Assembly: GCF_004791695.1 (NCBI RefSeq)
Contig: NZ_SRSO01000018.1
Location: 1 to 64,000 of the forward strand
Source of the DNA: Flavivirga rizhaonensis
GTDB lineage: Bacteria > Bacteroidota > Bacteroidia > Flavobacteriales > Flavobacteriaceae
DNA: 64,000 bases
Direction of reading: 5' to 3'
The translations under genes were made by a program, and so were the position numbers. Below are positions 15,673 through 25,900 of this stretch, one piece after another (position 1 is the stretch's first letter; each line of letters opens with the position of its first letter). Under the pieces are notes generated by a model, which was given only the letters and a program-made list of their open reading frames with translations, made no database searches and was not told where the DNA came from.

Positions 15673-17721
15673 TTATAAACCAGCATTTCTCCAAGTCCAT
15701 CCTGAAATATCTAATGCAGTAGCATCTTTTCCAGAATTAAGTGTGTATTTGCTAGTTTCACCAGATAGTACTGTTACATCAGCACCAGCACCTTCAATTA
15801 TTACATTAGCTGTAGAGCCTCCATCTTTCATATCTAAGTCAACATCATATCCAGTAAGATGTAAACCAGTAATGGTGCCACCAGATTGTTTTTTAAATTG
15901 TAACGCAGTTCCACCTCCACTAGAAATAGCTGTAATATTAGTAAAAGTAGGGTTTCCATTTGCTTTATCTCCTTCAAAAACGGTGGAGAAATCATCATTA
16001 GTATTAGAAATATAAGCATTGGTTACAGAACCACTCCATCCCTCAGTCCAATCAATAGCATCGTCAAGAGCATCTTTTATATATAAGTTAGTTGCAGATA
16101 CTGTTCCGCCGAAAAACTCAACACCATCATCTTCACCATTTATAACAGATATATTTTCTATGGTTGTCATTGAACCAACAGCATATAAAGAAAGACCATT
16201 ATATTGAGACTCAGAGTTAATTTGAGCTCCAGTTCCTTTAAGAACTAAATATCTTACTGAACCAGAATTGTCATTATCAGTAGTTCCTCCATAAACAAAA
16301 CCACCTACTTCGGCAACAGCATCAACACCAGCGGTAGTCGTAGCATTACCACAGATTGTTAAACCTCCCCAGTCTCCTCCGTTACCACTAGCAGAAGCAA
16401 TTACAACAGGATTACCTGCTTCACCTTGAATATCTATTTCACCACCTTTTAAAACAGCGATGTATACGCCTGTACCACCATCTCTAGCAGTAATTTTTGT
16501 TCCAGCTGGAATGGTTAATTTACCACCACTTTGAACAATATAAGAAGAGTTTAATGTATAGTTTACCGAAGCATCTAAAGTAACATTACCAATAACAGCC
16601 CCTTGTAAAACACTGCTTTCAAATGATAAATTTGTGTCTACCCAATCAAAATCTGCAGCATCAACAGTAGGAACTACAGTAGTATTTAATGCGAAAGTGT
16701 AAATACTTTCGTCTACATCTGCTGTGTCTGGGTCATCTTCAACCATTGCTACAGGAGAATAACCATCAGAGAAGATTACATTGGCTGTATCTCCACCATC
16801 TTTCATGTCTAAGTCTATATCATACCCACTTAAAGATAACCCAGAAATAGTACCACCAGATTGTTTTTTGAATTGTAAAGCAGTACCTCCAACGGTAGAA
16901 ACTGCCGTTATATTTGTAAAAGTAGGGTTTCCATTGTCTTTATCTCCTTCAAAAACAGTAGAGAAATTAGCAACAGTATTAGAAATATAAGCATTAGTAA
17001 CAGATCCATTCCAACCTTCAGTCCAGTCTATAGAATCATCATCATTATTTTCTAAGTATAAGTTAGAAGCGGAAACAGTTCCACCAAAAAACTCAACCCC
17101 ATCATCAGATCCATTTATTACCGCTACGTGGTCTACTAACGTACCAGAACCAACAGCATAAAAAGAAACACCATTATATTGAGATTCTGTATTGATTTGG
17201 GCTCCAGTACCAACAATTTGTAAGTATCTTATAATCCCCGAACTGTCTGTGTCTTCATTACCGCCGTAAATAAAACCGCCAACTTCAGCTTGAGCATCTA
17301 CTCCTGCAGATGTGGTAGCTTTTCCGCATAGAGTTAATCCACCCCAATCACCAGGCTTTCCATCTACAGAAGACATTACAACTGGACTTCCTGCATTACC
17401 GTTAATATTAATTTGAGCACCTTTTAAAACAGCGATATAAACGTCTGTACCTCCATTGTCAGCAAGAATTTTCGTGCCAGCAGGAATATTTAATGTAGCG
17501 CCATCTGCAACAATAAACTGCCCTGTTAAATTATAAACAGTCGAAGCGTTAAGTGTATAGTTTTCTTCTAAGGTACCTTTCATGGTACCAGCGTTTAAGT
17601 TTTCAATAACTTCTGTTTCCGAAGGTACTATGGGAGCTGGATCATCAGAGCTACAGCTGGTTAAATTAATAGTAGCATAAGCTAATATTATGGTTAATAA
17701 TTTTAAAGATAATTTTTTCAT
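15673..17721 (-). CDS. Surface lipoprotein with two tandem beta-helix domains
   Basis: The start at ATG 17721 gives a lipoprotein signal (MKKLSLKLLTIILAYATI...LTSCSSDD) and 682 residues. Two homologous halves (about residues 40-360 and 365-682) share GGxxVYIAVLKG, GDWGGLTxCGxATT, SQYNGxSxYAVGS, DDGVEFFGGTVSA and WTEGW.GSVTNAYISNT in the same order. They look like right-handed beta-helix folds. SSDD after the lipobox Cys is compatible with surface export. It is downstream of the TonB receptor gene (same strand, separated by a terminator and its own promoter) and may be its surface partner. Substrate unknown. Confidence 0.75.
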   Translation of the reverse strand: MKKLSLKLLTIILAYATINLTSCSSDDPAPIVPSETEVIENLNAGTMKGTLEENYTLNASTVYNLTGQFIVADGATLNIPAGTKILADNGGTDVYIAVLKGAQININGNAGSPVVMSSVDGKPGDWGGLTLCGKATTSAGVDAQAEVGGFIYGGNEDTDSSGIIRYLQIVGTGAQINTESQYNGVSFYAVGSGTLVDHVAVINGSDDGVEFFGGTVSASNLYLENNDDDSIDWTEGWNGSVTNAYISNTVANFSTVFEGDKDNGNPTFTNITAVSTVGGTALQFKKQSGGTISGLSLSGYDIDLDMKDGGDTANVIFSDGYSPVAMVEDDPDTADVDESIYTFALNTTVVPTVDAADFDWVDTNLSFESSVLQGAVIGNVTLDASVNYTLNSSYIVQSGGKLTIPAGTKITARDGGTGVYIAVLKGGEIDIQGEAGNPVVIASASGNGGDWGGLTICGNATTTAGVDAVAEVGGFVYGGTTDNDNSGSVRYLVLKGTGAQINSESQYNGLSLYAVGSMTTIENISVINGEDDGVEFFGGTVSATNLYIKDALDDAIDWTEGWSGSVTNAYISNTNDDFSTVFEGDKANGNPTFTNITAISSGGGTALQFKKQSGGTITGLHLTGYDVDLDMKDGGSTANVIIEGAGADVTVLSGETSKYTLNSGKDATALDISGWTWRNAGL

Positions 17722-17745
17722 TTTTTTATTAGTTTTATTGTTATG

Positions 17746-17843
17746 CAAAGAAAATTGATTAGTGTCTCTTGTTGTTTAATAGAATATTAAACGTAGGTTA
17801 CGTTTTTTTGTTAAAACACATCCTTTTGTTATTAAAATGTTAA
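17746..17843 (-). promoter_or_regulatory. Promoter region of the beta-helix lipoprotein with distal Pho-like repeat
   Basis: The gene-strand element TTTCTTTG (17753-17746) lies 24 nt before the ATG. Plus-strand TTGTTAT (17826-17832) and ATGTTAA (17837-17843) are 11 bp apart. They lie further upstream than in the neighbours and about 2 bp off the grid, so this is the weakest member of the set. Confidence 0.4.
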
Positions 17844-17886
17844 GTGAATATATATCGGAATTTGAGGTTGCACAAATGTGCTAATA

Positions 17887-17923
17887 AAAGAAAATCCCGA
17901 GGATCTCCTCGGGATTTTCTTTT
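17887..17923 (-). terminator. Terminator after the TonB receptor
   Basis: A near-perfect 17-bp hairpin (AAAGAAAATCCCGAGGA / TCCTCGGGATTTTCTTT) with a very short loop lies 18 nt beyond the receptor stop. A/T-runs on both sides make it bidirectional. Confidence 0.9.
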
Positions 17924-17941
17924 ATTGTGTTTTGCTTATTC

Positions 17942-20689
17942 TTAAAAAGAATATTTTAAACTTAAACTTAACAAACTTCCCTTTTTATATGAACTAACAA
18001 TTTTATCGGTTTCAATATTTGTATTAATATCTCTAACTAATTGTGTTTGTTCTATATCAGGGTTAATAAGGTTTCTTCCAATAAATTTTACTAATAATTT
18101 ATCAGTTATTTTTTTACTAACGACTAAGTCTAATGTAAAAAATCCTTTTTCTATAATTTCATCATTATAAAGTGTAGCACTATTAGCAAAATCTTCGGGA
18201 GACCCTAATGCAAATATTTTATCTGAAGAATAGTTACCAGTTACAGTTGCAATAAATTCTTTTTCTTTTTGACTGTTGTAACTAAATGCTCCATTCAAAA
18301 TTAAATCTGAAGCTCCTTGTAAATCAGATTCAGTGACATTATTATATTGAAACTCTTCTAATAAATCCTGATTAAACCACATTTTTGTTATGTTGGTGTT
18401 AAAATTAAGGATAGGTTCTGCTTCTTCATTTTCGATTAAGTTTAATCGTGACTCTAACTCGATACCAAATACATTTGCTTTTTCGCCCGTATTTGAGAAT
18501 TCAAAAATCCCGGCTGAACCTCTAGTTAAAGCAAGGTTAATAGGATTTTTAATTTGTTTATAAAATGCCGTAGCAGAAATTAGCTCTCCTTGTTTTGGAA
18601 AAAATTCCCATTTTAAATCAGCATTAAAAACATCAGATTTTTCCAAATCAGGGTCACCTCTCGTAACACGACCTGTTGGTGAAACATATTCAAAAGGAGA
18701 TAATTCTTTAAACTCTGGTAAAGTTTGAGTTAAACTTGAAGCAAAACGTAGAAAGTGTTTTTCATTTAACTCATATTTTAAATTAACACTTGGGTATATG
18801 TCATTATATTCCTTTGCAATTGATCCAATACGTCCAACAAAGTTTGCTACATCCCATAAGACATTTATTTCATCTTTCTCATATCTTACACCTACGTTTC
18901 CAGATAACTTTTTGAACTCAAAATCTAAATTTGCAAAACCAGATATGATAGTTAAATCTGCATCATACCTATCTGCATCTCTTTCTCTTAAAATTAACCC
19001 GTTATTAAAGTTAGCTTCTGTGAAAGTAAGTGAAAATTCATCCACAGACGGAACTTGAAAATCTCTTGCTCTAACACCAATGAATAATGAACTAAATACC
19101 CTTTCTTTTTTACGGATATTAGCTCCTACATGAAGTTTGAAGGGCTTCTTGTCATCTTCATTTAATTGTCCAAAACTTATTTCATCTTTTAAATAAGCAT
19201 TGTATTCTATGTCCTCAATTTTCTGGTTAGATTTTCTTTGTTGAAAATCACCAACGTGTGCATATTGAGTTAAACCAGATGTGTTTATATCTAAAATATT
19301 AGCCTCATTTCTTATCCTGTTAGGTTCTTCTGCCAATACAAAATTATAACCACCTGCCCATTTAAGTCTGTTATTCTCACCTATATTATGATTACCAATT
19401 ATTTGGTTAACAAGTAATCTGGTTTGCTTGAAATTTTGATCTCTTACAAAAGCACCATCTTCTTGAGGATCTTGGTCAAAGACATAACCCAAGCCATTTC
19501 TACCTTGCTCGTAAACATTATCGGTACTCCTGTTAACAGATAAACTACTTATTTTTATTCTGTTATCACTATTAATTTTTAATCCCAGGTTTATATATCC
19601 AGTAGAGTTAGTATTAGTTGTAAAAGACTCAACATCGGTAAATTCATTGTCTAAAATGTTTGACCTATAGCTTCTGAAAATACCTTCCTGGTATCCAAAA
19701 GATTTTGAATGAGAACCAGAAGCAAAGATTGATAGCTCTTTTCCAAAAACTTCAAACTTATACCCTCCGGTTAAAGATATATTGTAGTTTCCTGTATTAT
19801 TTTGTTTTAATGGATCCCAACCTTGTCTTGTAATTAAATCGACTGTAGCAAACTGTTTTTTATGAAAACCAAGTGTAACGTCTTCAGAGGCTACACTTCT
19901 TTTAAAATCACCATCTACACCCAGAACATTAGTATTGTACCCAGAGCCAATACTAATAGAAAATTGCTTTTTGGAATATTCTTTAGAAGAAATATCCACA
20001 TTTCCGGAAGATTGATCAGCATAACTTGAAGTAGCATAGGTTTTACTAATACCTACGTTCTCAATCATGTTCGTTGAGAATAAATTTAAATTAATATTTT
20101 TATTATCAACGTCATCAGAAGGTATAGGTAATCCATTCATTGTAGTAGACAAATATCTGTCTCCTAGTCCTCTTATGTATATTTCTCCGGTTCCTTCACT
20201 TCTAGTAACTCCAGATATTTTAGTTGTTGCTGTAGCTGCATTGGAAACACCAATTTTACCTAATCTTTCAGCTCCAATACTTTCTTTTATTATAGCAGCC
20301 TTCTTTTGTTCCAACAAAAGAGCAGTCTCACTCTCTCTTTTGGTTGTCGTTTTAATGACAATTTCATCCAAAGAAGCTGCACTAGCTCCCATTGGTACAT
20401 TTACTTCAGTTACTTTGCCTGCAACTATTTGTATAGGTATTTCTTGAGTTTCATACCCAACAAAACTGAACATTAATGTGTATGCTCCAGGATCTAGGTT
20501 TTCCAATTTATAATAACCATCAAAATCTGAAGTAGTTCCTTTAGTAGTACCTTTTATTATCACGTTAGCAAAGGCTAAAGGCTCATTGTTATACTCTTTG
20601 TCTGTTAGTTTTCCAACAACAGAACCCGTACTTTGAGCATGAGAAAATGTAGCAGTAAATACTGCGAATAGTATTAAAATTCTTTTCAT
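17942..20689 (-). CDS. TonB-dependent receptor, probably phosphate-regulated
   Basis: The 915-residue protein has a signal peptide (MKRILILFAVFTATFSHAQS), a carboxypeptidase-like regulatory domain (GKLTDKEYNNEPLAFANVII, about 27-105), a plug with IYIRGLGDRYLSTTMNGLP (about 170-190), and a long barrel ending in GSLLSLSLKYSF. A distinctive plug stretch ALLLEQKKAAIIKESIG precedes the plug. Import substrate is unknown. It is flanked by the beta-helix lipoprotein and by an orphan copy of its own N-terminal domain, and shares promoter architecture with the porin and Pit genes. A phosphate-ester or phosphate-polymer role is an inference. Confidence 0.85.
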   Translation of the reverse strand: MKRILILFAVFTATFSHAQSTGSVVGKLTDKEYNNEPLAFANVIIKGTTKGTTSDFDGYYKLENLDPGAYTLMFSFVGYETQEIPIQIVAGKVTEVNVPMGASAASLDEIVIKTTTKRESETALLLEQKKAAIIKESIGAERLGKIGVSNAATATTKISGVTRSEGTGEIYIRGLGDRYLSTTMNGLPIPSDDVDNKNINLNLFSTNMIENVGISKTYATSSYADQSSGNVDISSKEYSKKQFSISIGSGYNTNVLGVDGDFKRSVASEDVTLGFHKKQFATVDLITRQGWDPLKQNNTGNYNISLTGGYKFEVFGKELSIFASGSHSKSFGYQEGIFRSYRSNILDNEFTDVESFTTNTNSTGYINLGLKINSDNRIKISSLSVNRSTDNVYEQGRNGLGYVFDQDPQEDGAFVRDQNFKQTRLLVNQIIGNHNIGENNRLKWAGGYNFVLAEEPNRIRNEANILDINTSGLTQYAHVGDFQQRKSNQKIEDIEYNAYLKDEISFGQLNEDDKKPFKLHVGANIRKKERVFSSLFIGVRARDFQVPSVDEFSLTFTEANFNNGLILRERDADRYDADLTIISGFANLDFEFKKLSGNVGVRYEKDEINVLWDVANFVGRIGSIAKEYNDIYPSVNLKYELNEKHFLRFASSLTQTLPEFKELSPFEYVSPTGRVTRGDPDLEKSDVFNADLKWEFFPKQGELISATAFYKQIKNPINLALTRGSAGIFEFSNTGEKANVFGIELESRLNLIENEEAEPILNFNTNITKMWFNQDLLEEFQYNNVTESDLQGASDLILNGAFSYNSQKEKEFIATVTGNYSSDKIFALGSPEDFANSATLYNDEIIEKGFFTLDLVVSKKITDKLLVKFIGRNLINPDIEQTQLVRDINTNIETDKIVSSYKKGSLLSLSLKYSF

Positions 20690-20712
20690 TATTTCTATTA
20701 ATTTCTAAGCTG

Positions 20713-20791
20713 CAAAGAACGGTAGACTATGTAAAGAATATGTTACCTTTAGATTAAACAACAGTAACCAAAGAGTTATCTAAATGTTATC
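20713..20791 (-). promoter_or_regulatory. Promoter of the TonB receptor with four phased Pho-like repeats
   Basis: Plus-strand heptamers ATGTAAA (20729), ATGTTAC (20740), GAGTTAT (20773) and ATGTTAT (20784) fall on one 11-bp grid, as two pairs separated by 33 bp. The gene-strand GTTCTTTG (20720-20713) is 8 nt from the first and 23 nt before the ATG. The same layout occurs upstream of the gene at 21059. Confidence 0.6.
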
Positions 20792-21058
20792 TAAAACGGC
20801 ACTGTATTTTGGTTTGTAAACAATAAATTAACATTGAAAAGACCTTAAAAAGAATAGATTTTTTAAGTTTATAAAAACAGCTATTAGTGTTTAGTAGAAA
20901 ATTAACGAAGTATTAGATGTTCTTGTCTCTCTTTTTACATTAGATTTTAAAATATGGACGACAAATAGTTTATGCTCTAAAAAGAAAGGGAAAGGAATGA
21001 TGATAGTGAATTAGCGTAATAACCAACTTTGAATGAGCTCGTTTTTACGTCTTCAGTT
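20792..21058. other. Gap between the receptor and its orphan domain gene
   Basis: This stretch is AT-rich. I see no open frame that continues a receptor plug or barrel, no clear hairpin terminator and no RNA gene. Nothing further can be supported. Confidence 0.5.
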
Positions 21059-21445
21059 TTAATTTAATCGAGAAGCTGTTTTGTTATTTTTCTCGCTAAC
21101 GTTGGTGATGGATGCAAGTTCAAGTAAAGAAATAGTACTTGCTCCTAAAGAAGTTTTAATATAATCAGATTCTCCAGAAATAACTTTTACTTTTAATTCT
21201 TTAGTTTCATAACCAGTGAAGCTACATACTAAAGTGTAATCACCATCCTTTAAATTTTCGATAACAAATAAACCAGTTTCATCTGTAGTCGATTTAATAG
21301 AAGTTCCTTTAATAGAGACATCAGCAAAAACTAAAGGATTGTTATCAAACTCTTTATCCGTTAATTTGCCAGCTATTAACCCAGTGTTTTGTGAAAAACA
21401 AAAAGAGGTGAAAATTAGTATAAAAAAAGTTATTAGCTGTTTCAT
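21059..21445 (-). CDS. Orphan carboxypeptidase-like regulatory domain protein, paralogue of the receptor N-terminus
   Basis: This is a 128-residue secreted protein (signal MKQLITFFILIFTSFCFSQN). It matches the N-terminal domain of the receptor at 17942 nearly end to end: GKLTDKEFDNNPLVFADVSI versus GKLTDKEYNNEPLAFANVII, then FTGYETKELKVKVISGE and a GASxxSL motif. It stops where the receptor's plug would start, so it has no barrel. The upstream region also copies the receptor's -7 and repeat arrangement. It may be a duplication remnant that is still expressed, or a free domain interacting with the receptor or TonB system. Confidence 0.75.
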   Translation of the reverse strand: MKQLITFFILIFTSFCFSQNTGLIAGKLTDKEFDNNPLVFADVSIKGTSIKSTTDETGLFVIENLKDGDYTLVCSFTGYETKELKVKVISGESDYIKTSLGASTISLLELASITNVSEKNNKTASRLN

Positions 21446-21465
21446 TAGTATAAAAAATAATGCAG

Positions 21466-21544
21466 CAAAGAACTGATTTTATAATCATTGGTATGTTATC
21501 TAATTATTAAAGAACGATGATTAAAATGTTATCTTAATGTTATC
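21466..21544 (-). promoter_or_regulatory. Promoter of the orphan domain gene with phased Pho-like repeats
   Basis: Plus-strand ATGTTAT occurs three times, at 21493, 21526 and 21537. They are spaced 33 and 11 bp, with a weak TAATCAT at 21482. The gene-strand GTTCTTTG (21473-21466) lies 20 nt before the ATG. The layout matches that at 20713-20791 position for position. Confidence 0.6.
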
Positions 21545-21605
21545 AAATTATTGAAGGCTAATTATTATTGAATTTAGTTATCTTGCTTGTTCTTAAAAAT
21601 ATAAA

Positions 21606-22949
21606 ATGAACTGGGAACAATTATTATCCTTAAAACGCTTTGGCGATACTAATAAACGCATACGAAAAGAACAAGACGAAACCCGTTTAGGATTTGAAGT
21701 AGACTATGATCGGGTTATTTTTTCCGCAGAATTTAGAAGCCTTCAAGATAAGACACAAGTAATTCCTTTATCTCAAACCGATTTTGTACATACCAGATTA
21801 ACACATAGTTTGGAGGTAAGTGTTGTAGGACGTTCATTAGGAAGGTTAGTTGGTAAGAAACTATTAGAAAAACATCCGCATTTGCATAGTGTTCATGGGT
21901 ATCAGGCTAACGATTTTGGTGCTATCGTTGCCGCGGCTGCTTTAGCACATGATATTGGTAATCCGCCTTTTGGGCATTCAGGAGAAAAAGCCATAGGAGA
22001 ATTTTTTAAAACAGGAAATGGAAAACAGTTTAAAGACTCGTTAACAGATAAGGAATATCAGGATTTATGTGATTTTGAAGGGAATGCCAATGGCTTTAAA
22101 ATTCTAACCGAAAGTAGAGCAGGGCGAGAAGGAGGATTACGATTAAGTTATGCCACATTAGGCGCTTTTATGAAATACCCCAAAGAATCACTTCCCAAAA
22201 AACCAACAAAACATATTGCTGATAAGAAGTATGGATTTTTTCAAAGTGAAAAAGAAGCATTTATTGATGTTGCTAGTGAGTTAGGTTTATTAAAAAGAAG
22301 TGAAACAGATATAAGTTTTTCAAGACACCCTCTTGCTTTTTTAGTAGAAGCGGCAGATGATATTTGCTATACCATAATCGATTTTGAAGATGGTATCAAT
22401 CTTGGTTTAATACAAGAAGAGTTTGCATTAGAATATTTAATAAACATTGTAAGAGACAAAATTAAAACTAAAAATTACTACGAGCTTTCAAATAAGGAGG
22501 ATAGAGTAAGTTACTTAAGAGCTCTAGCAATTGGAACATTAATAGACGAGGCAGCGGCTATTTTTATGGAACATGAAGACGTTATTTTAAATGGTAGTTT
22601 TGATTGTGCTTTGTTGGATAAAAGTAAATATGAAGCACAAATAAATGATATTATTAAAATTAGTATTGAAAATATCTATCAATCAAGTGAAGTTGTAGAT
22701 AAAGAAATTGCGGGTTATGGTATTATAAATACATTGTTAAAAACGTATACAAATGCTGTAAATAATGGTTATAATAATACCGCTTCAAATTATGATAAAC
22801 TCATTTTAAAGAGCTTGCCAAAAACCATTAAAACTGATGATGTTAGTTTATATAAGCGCTTGTCCAGTATATGTCATTTTGTATCCTTACTTTCAGATAG
22901 TAAAGCGATATTAAATTATAAAAAATTGAAAGGTTTTCAGTTTAGTTAA
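21606..22949 (+). CDS. dgt: Deoxyguanosinetriphosphate triphosphohydrolase (dGTPase-like)
   Basis: The 447-residue HD-superfamily enzyme hydrolyses dNTPs, classically dGTP to deoxyguanosine and triphosphate. The metal-binding HD site shows as THSLEVSVVGR (first His) and AALAHDIGNPPFGHSGE (HD, about residues 116-132), with a downstream VEAADDICYTIIDFEDG motif (about 247-263) supplying the last Asp. Length is normal for the shorter Bacteroidota form. The start MNWEQLLSLKRFGD is typical. It is divergent from the orphan domain gene. Confidence 0.9.
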   Translation: MNWEQLLSLKRFGDTNKRIRKEQDETRLGFEVDYDRVIFSAEFRSLQDKTQVIPLSQTDFVHTRLTHSLEVSVVGRSLGRLVGKKLLEKHPHLHSVHGYQANDFGAIVAAAALAHDIGNPPFGHSGEKAIGEFFKTGNGKQFKDSLTDKEYQDLCDFEGNANGFKILTESRAGREGGLRLSYATLGAFMKYPKESLPKKPTKHIADKKYGFFQSEKEAFIDVASELGLLKRSETDISFSRHPLAFLVEAADDICYTIIDFEDGINLGLIQEEFALEYLINIVRDKIKTKNYYELSNKEDRVSYLRALAIGTLIDEAAAIFMEHEDVILNGSFDCALLDKSKYEAQINDIIKISIENIYQSSEVVDKEIAGYGIINTLLKTYTNAVNNGYNNTASNYDKLILKSLPKTIKTDDVSLYKRLSSICHFVSLLSDSKAILNYKKLKGFQFS

Positions 22950-22999
22950 GACGAATAAGGCTGTTAATTAATTTCTAATCAAATACAATCTACTTAATT

Positions 23000-25900
23000 A
23001 TGAAAAAAAATGCCCCTACTGCATTAGTAACATGTTTTTTACTTGCTTTGTGTACTGTTTATTATTTTAATTCAAATACACCAAACGATGATTTATCTAT
23101 TGAAAAATTAAAATCAAAACACAAAGCATTTTTAGAAAATAGCCCATTTAAAGAAACTAAAAAACTATCTAAGCAAGAAAGAAAATCGAGAGGGATACCA
23201 CCCAATAGCTATTTTGAAAGAGAGTGGGAGCTTACAATGAATCCGGAATTAGGAAGGCCAACTTCAGAAAACTTAAGTAAAATTCAAAAAGACATTAAAA
23301 ACTCTAGAGTTAGTACATTTGCAAGGGTTTCTGGTGATAAAATTGATAATAGCTGGGTAGAACGAGGGCCCAACAATGTTGGAGGAAGAACTAGAGCCAT
23401 TATGTTCGATCCTAATGATGCAACGAATAAAATTGTATTTGCAGGTGGTGTTAGTGGTGGTTTATGGAAGAATACAGATATAACATCCTCTTCCTCTTCA
23501 TGGACAAAAGTAAACATTCCAGAAAATCTTAGTATTACAAGTCTGGCTTTTGATCCTAACAATACAGATGTTTTTTATGCAGGCACAGGAGAATCTTATG
23601 TGCAAGGCGATGTAAACGGAAATGGCCTTTGGAAATCAATTAACAGAGGCGTTACTTGGGAAAGAATTTTTGGAGGAGCTACAGCTAATGGAGAAGGCGC
23701 TAAACTTACTGTAAATGTTCCAGGTTCTATAGCAGGAGAATACAATGCGGTTCAAGCAGCTTTTGGTAGTCCTTTAACTGAGATTACTGGAGATTTAGTA
23801 TTGGTTGATGATGGTCTAGCAACAACAATCGATGGTTGTAGTACTTTGGTAAACAGTGCAGCAATAAACGGAAAAATAGCTGTCATTCAAAGAGGAAGTT
23901 GCAGTTTTGATACCAAAGTTAAAAATGCAGAAAATGCTGGAGCTATAGCAGTTATAATTGTTAATAATAGCCCAGATACAATAATTGCCATGGGTGGTGA
24001 TGATTATACCATTTACATACCGTCACTTATGGTTTCTCAAACAGATGGACAAGCTATAATAGCAGCACTTGGTAGTACAGTAAATGTAACTATAGAACCA
24101 AATGCCACACCTTCAACCGGGAATTTTAGCTCACGGGGAATTCAGCATATTAACGATGTTGTGGTTAGGGATTTAGGGAGTACTAGTGAAATCTATGTGG
24201 CCGCTGCAGCTAGTGCATATACAGACGCAAATCCTACGGGATTTATTGGAACAGGTGCTTACGGCTTATATAAATCTACCGATAATGGAATCACCTGGAC
24301 TAAAATTGTGTTACCAAAAAATGGTAGTAATAGTGATGTAGCCCCGAATAATATTGAAATTGGATCAGATAACAGGATTTGGGTTTCAACAACACGAAGT
24401 TTAGTTTCCCCTTCAGATCCCGGTGGTCAAGTTTTATCCTCTTCAAATGGAACAACATTTACTTTAGAGCATACCATTTCAAATGGAAGAAGAACAGAAA
24501 TTGCAGTTTCAGCTTCAAACCCTAACAAAGTTTATGTATTAGCTGAGTTGACTTCTGGAACCAATGCCGTTGAATTGATTAGAACAGATAATGCGTTTAC
24601 ATCTACGACTAGTTTGACTTTACCAAATGATGCAGATACAGATATTCCATCTACTGATTTTACAAGAAACCAAGCTTTTTATAACTTATTAATTAAAGTA
24701 GATCCGACAAATGATGCTAATGTGTTTGTTGGAGGTATTGATTTGTTTAAATCAGCAAATAGCGGAACCTCTTGGTCACAAATATCCAAATGGTCTAATA
24801 ATAATAATTTATCAACCTTAAGTGTTCCTTTAGTACATGCAGACCACCATGCTATTACTTTTGGTAATAATAATGCAAGCATTATGCTTTTTGGTAACGA
24901 TGGAGGTGTATATTATTCAAGCAACGGTGGGTTAAATATTAATAAGAGAAATTTAGGGTATAATGTGACTCAATTCTATACTGTAGGTGTAGCACCTCTT
25001 ACGGCTACTATTACTGGAGATTATTTTTATGGAGGGACTCAAGATAATGGTACTCAATTCTTTGAAAATTCCAATTCGGGGATTGATAGTTCTGTAACCA
25101 ATCCAACAGGCGGAGATGGTGCAGCAACCATGGTCGATCAAGATGGAACGGATACGTATTTTATTTATAATTTTGTTTATAATAATAGAATTACTAGGAG
25201 AAACTATCCATCTGGGACAGAAACTATAATTAATAGAGAAGATTTAAATAAAGGTGATTTTATCAATCAAGAAACCCTGGATTCTAATTTAAATATTTTA
25301 TATACAAATTATTCCGAAGCGTCAACTTATGAGGTTAGAAGATATGATTTTAGTGGCTCAGGAGCAGTAAATAAATCTATTTTATCAAATGGGTTACTTG
25401 ATGGAAACCCTACGGCTTTTAAAGTATCACCTTTTACTACATCATCTACAACATTGTTCATTGGGGTTGAAAATGGGAAATTGATTAAGGTTACCAATGC
25501 AGATGGAGCTACAACACCAGTTTGGACAGAAATAGGAGACGCTAATTTTATTGGAAGTATTTCAGATATTGAATTTGGTCAATCTGAGACCGATATTTTT
25601 GTAACCATGCATAATTATGGTGTTAAAAACATTTGGTATAGTTCAGATGAGGGAACTACGTGGCTTGAAAAAGAAGGGAATTTACCAGACTTACCAGTTA
25701 AAGCTATACTCCAAAACCCTTTAAATGTAGAGGAAGTTATTGTAGGTACAGAGTTAGGTGTTTGGTATACCAATAATTTTTCATCTGCAAAGCCTTCATG
25801 GAATCCTGCATTTAATGGTATGAGTAATGTTAAAGTCACAGATTTAGATTTAAGAAATGATAACGTAATTTATGCCTCTACTTATGGAAGAGGAATCTTT

